Below are positions 6,299-6,319 of a stretch of 6,319 bases of DNA, piece after piece. Below the pieces are notes generated by a model. It was not told the origin of the DNA. It saw only the letters and a list, made by a program, of their open reading frames with translations, and made no database searches. Numbering within the stretch: the stretch's first letter is position 1; every line of letters starts with the position of its first letter. This stretch comes from Pseudomonadales bacterium (GTDB lineage Bacteria > Pseudomonadota > Gammaproteobacteria > Pseudomonadales > DC-out160), in NCBI GenBank assembly GCA_016765265.1, contig JAESQG010000453.1:1-6319 (forward strand), written 5' to 3'. Both the position numbers and the translations under genes were made by a program.

Positions 6299-6319
6299 AA
6301 GAAAAAAAGCGCTAGTAAA

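Overview
The window looks like chromosomal DNA from a gammaproteobacterium of moderate GC. The strongest evidence is the pair mpl–ubiX, an arrangement I recall from Pseudomonas, together with close similarity of both proteins to gammaproteobacterial forms. A pyrophosphate-type phosphofructokinase suggests a marine or environmental lineage (Cellvibrionales/Oceanospirillales-like) rather than an enteric, but the genus cannot be fixed from this sequence. I see no insertion sequence, integrase, tRNA, rRNA or CRISPR array.

Layout: 1-243 is non-coding or at most the very end of an upstream gene, and finishes in a possible 7-codon leader ORF. 244-1986 (+) encodes a fused PP2C-type protein phosphatase / Ser-Thr protein kinase with one C-terminal membrane anchor. 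2025-3347 (-) is a PPi-dependent 6-phosphofructokinase convergent with it, with only 38 bp between the stop codons. 3348-3513 is a divergent promoter region containing an 8-bp palindrome that supplies a perfect TATAAT on each strand. 3514-4068 (+) is an unrecognised small multi-pass membrane protein. 4193-5566 (+) is mpl (murein tripeptide ligase), whose start I place at a TTG behind an AAGGAG. 5595-6287 (+) is ubiX (flavin prenyltransferase), whose 3' end has been rewritten by a 16-bp tandem duplication.

How the genes work together: mpl recycles cell-wall tripeptide and ubiX makes the prenylated FMN cofactor used by UbiD decarboxylases. They are unrelated in chemistry but probably co-transcribed (28-bp gap). 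The phosphofructokinase gives a reversible, PPi-driven glycolytic/gluconeogenic step. The neighbouring kinase/phosphatase resembles the fusion protein I know from nitrate-assimilation loci of pseudomonads; no nitrate gene is visible here. A regulatory link between kinase and phosphofructokinase is only a neighbourhood-based guess.

Nothing here is clearly a new multi-gene system. The points most worth following up are the duplicated ubiX tail, the leader ORF abutting the kinase start, the Lys/Thr-rich extension of the phosphofructokinase and the shared divergent -10 palindrome.
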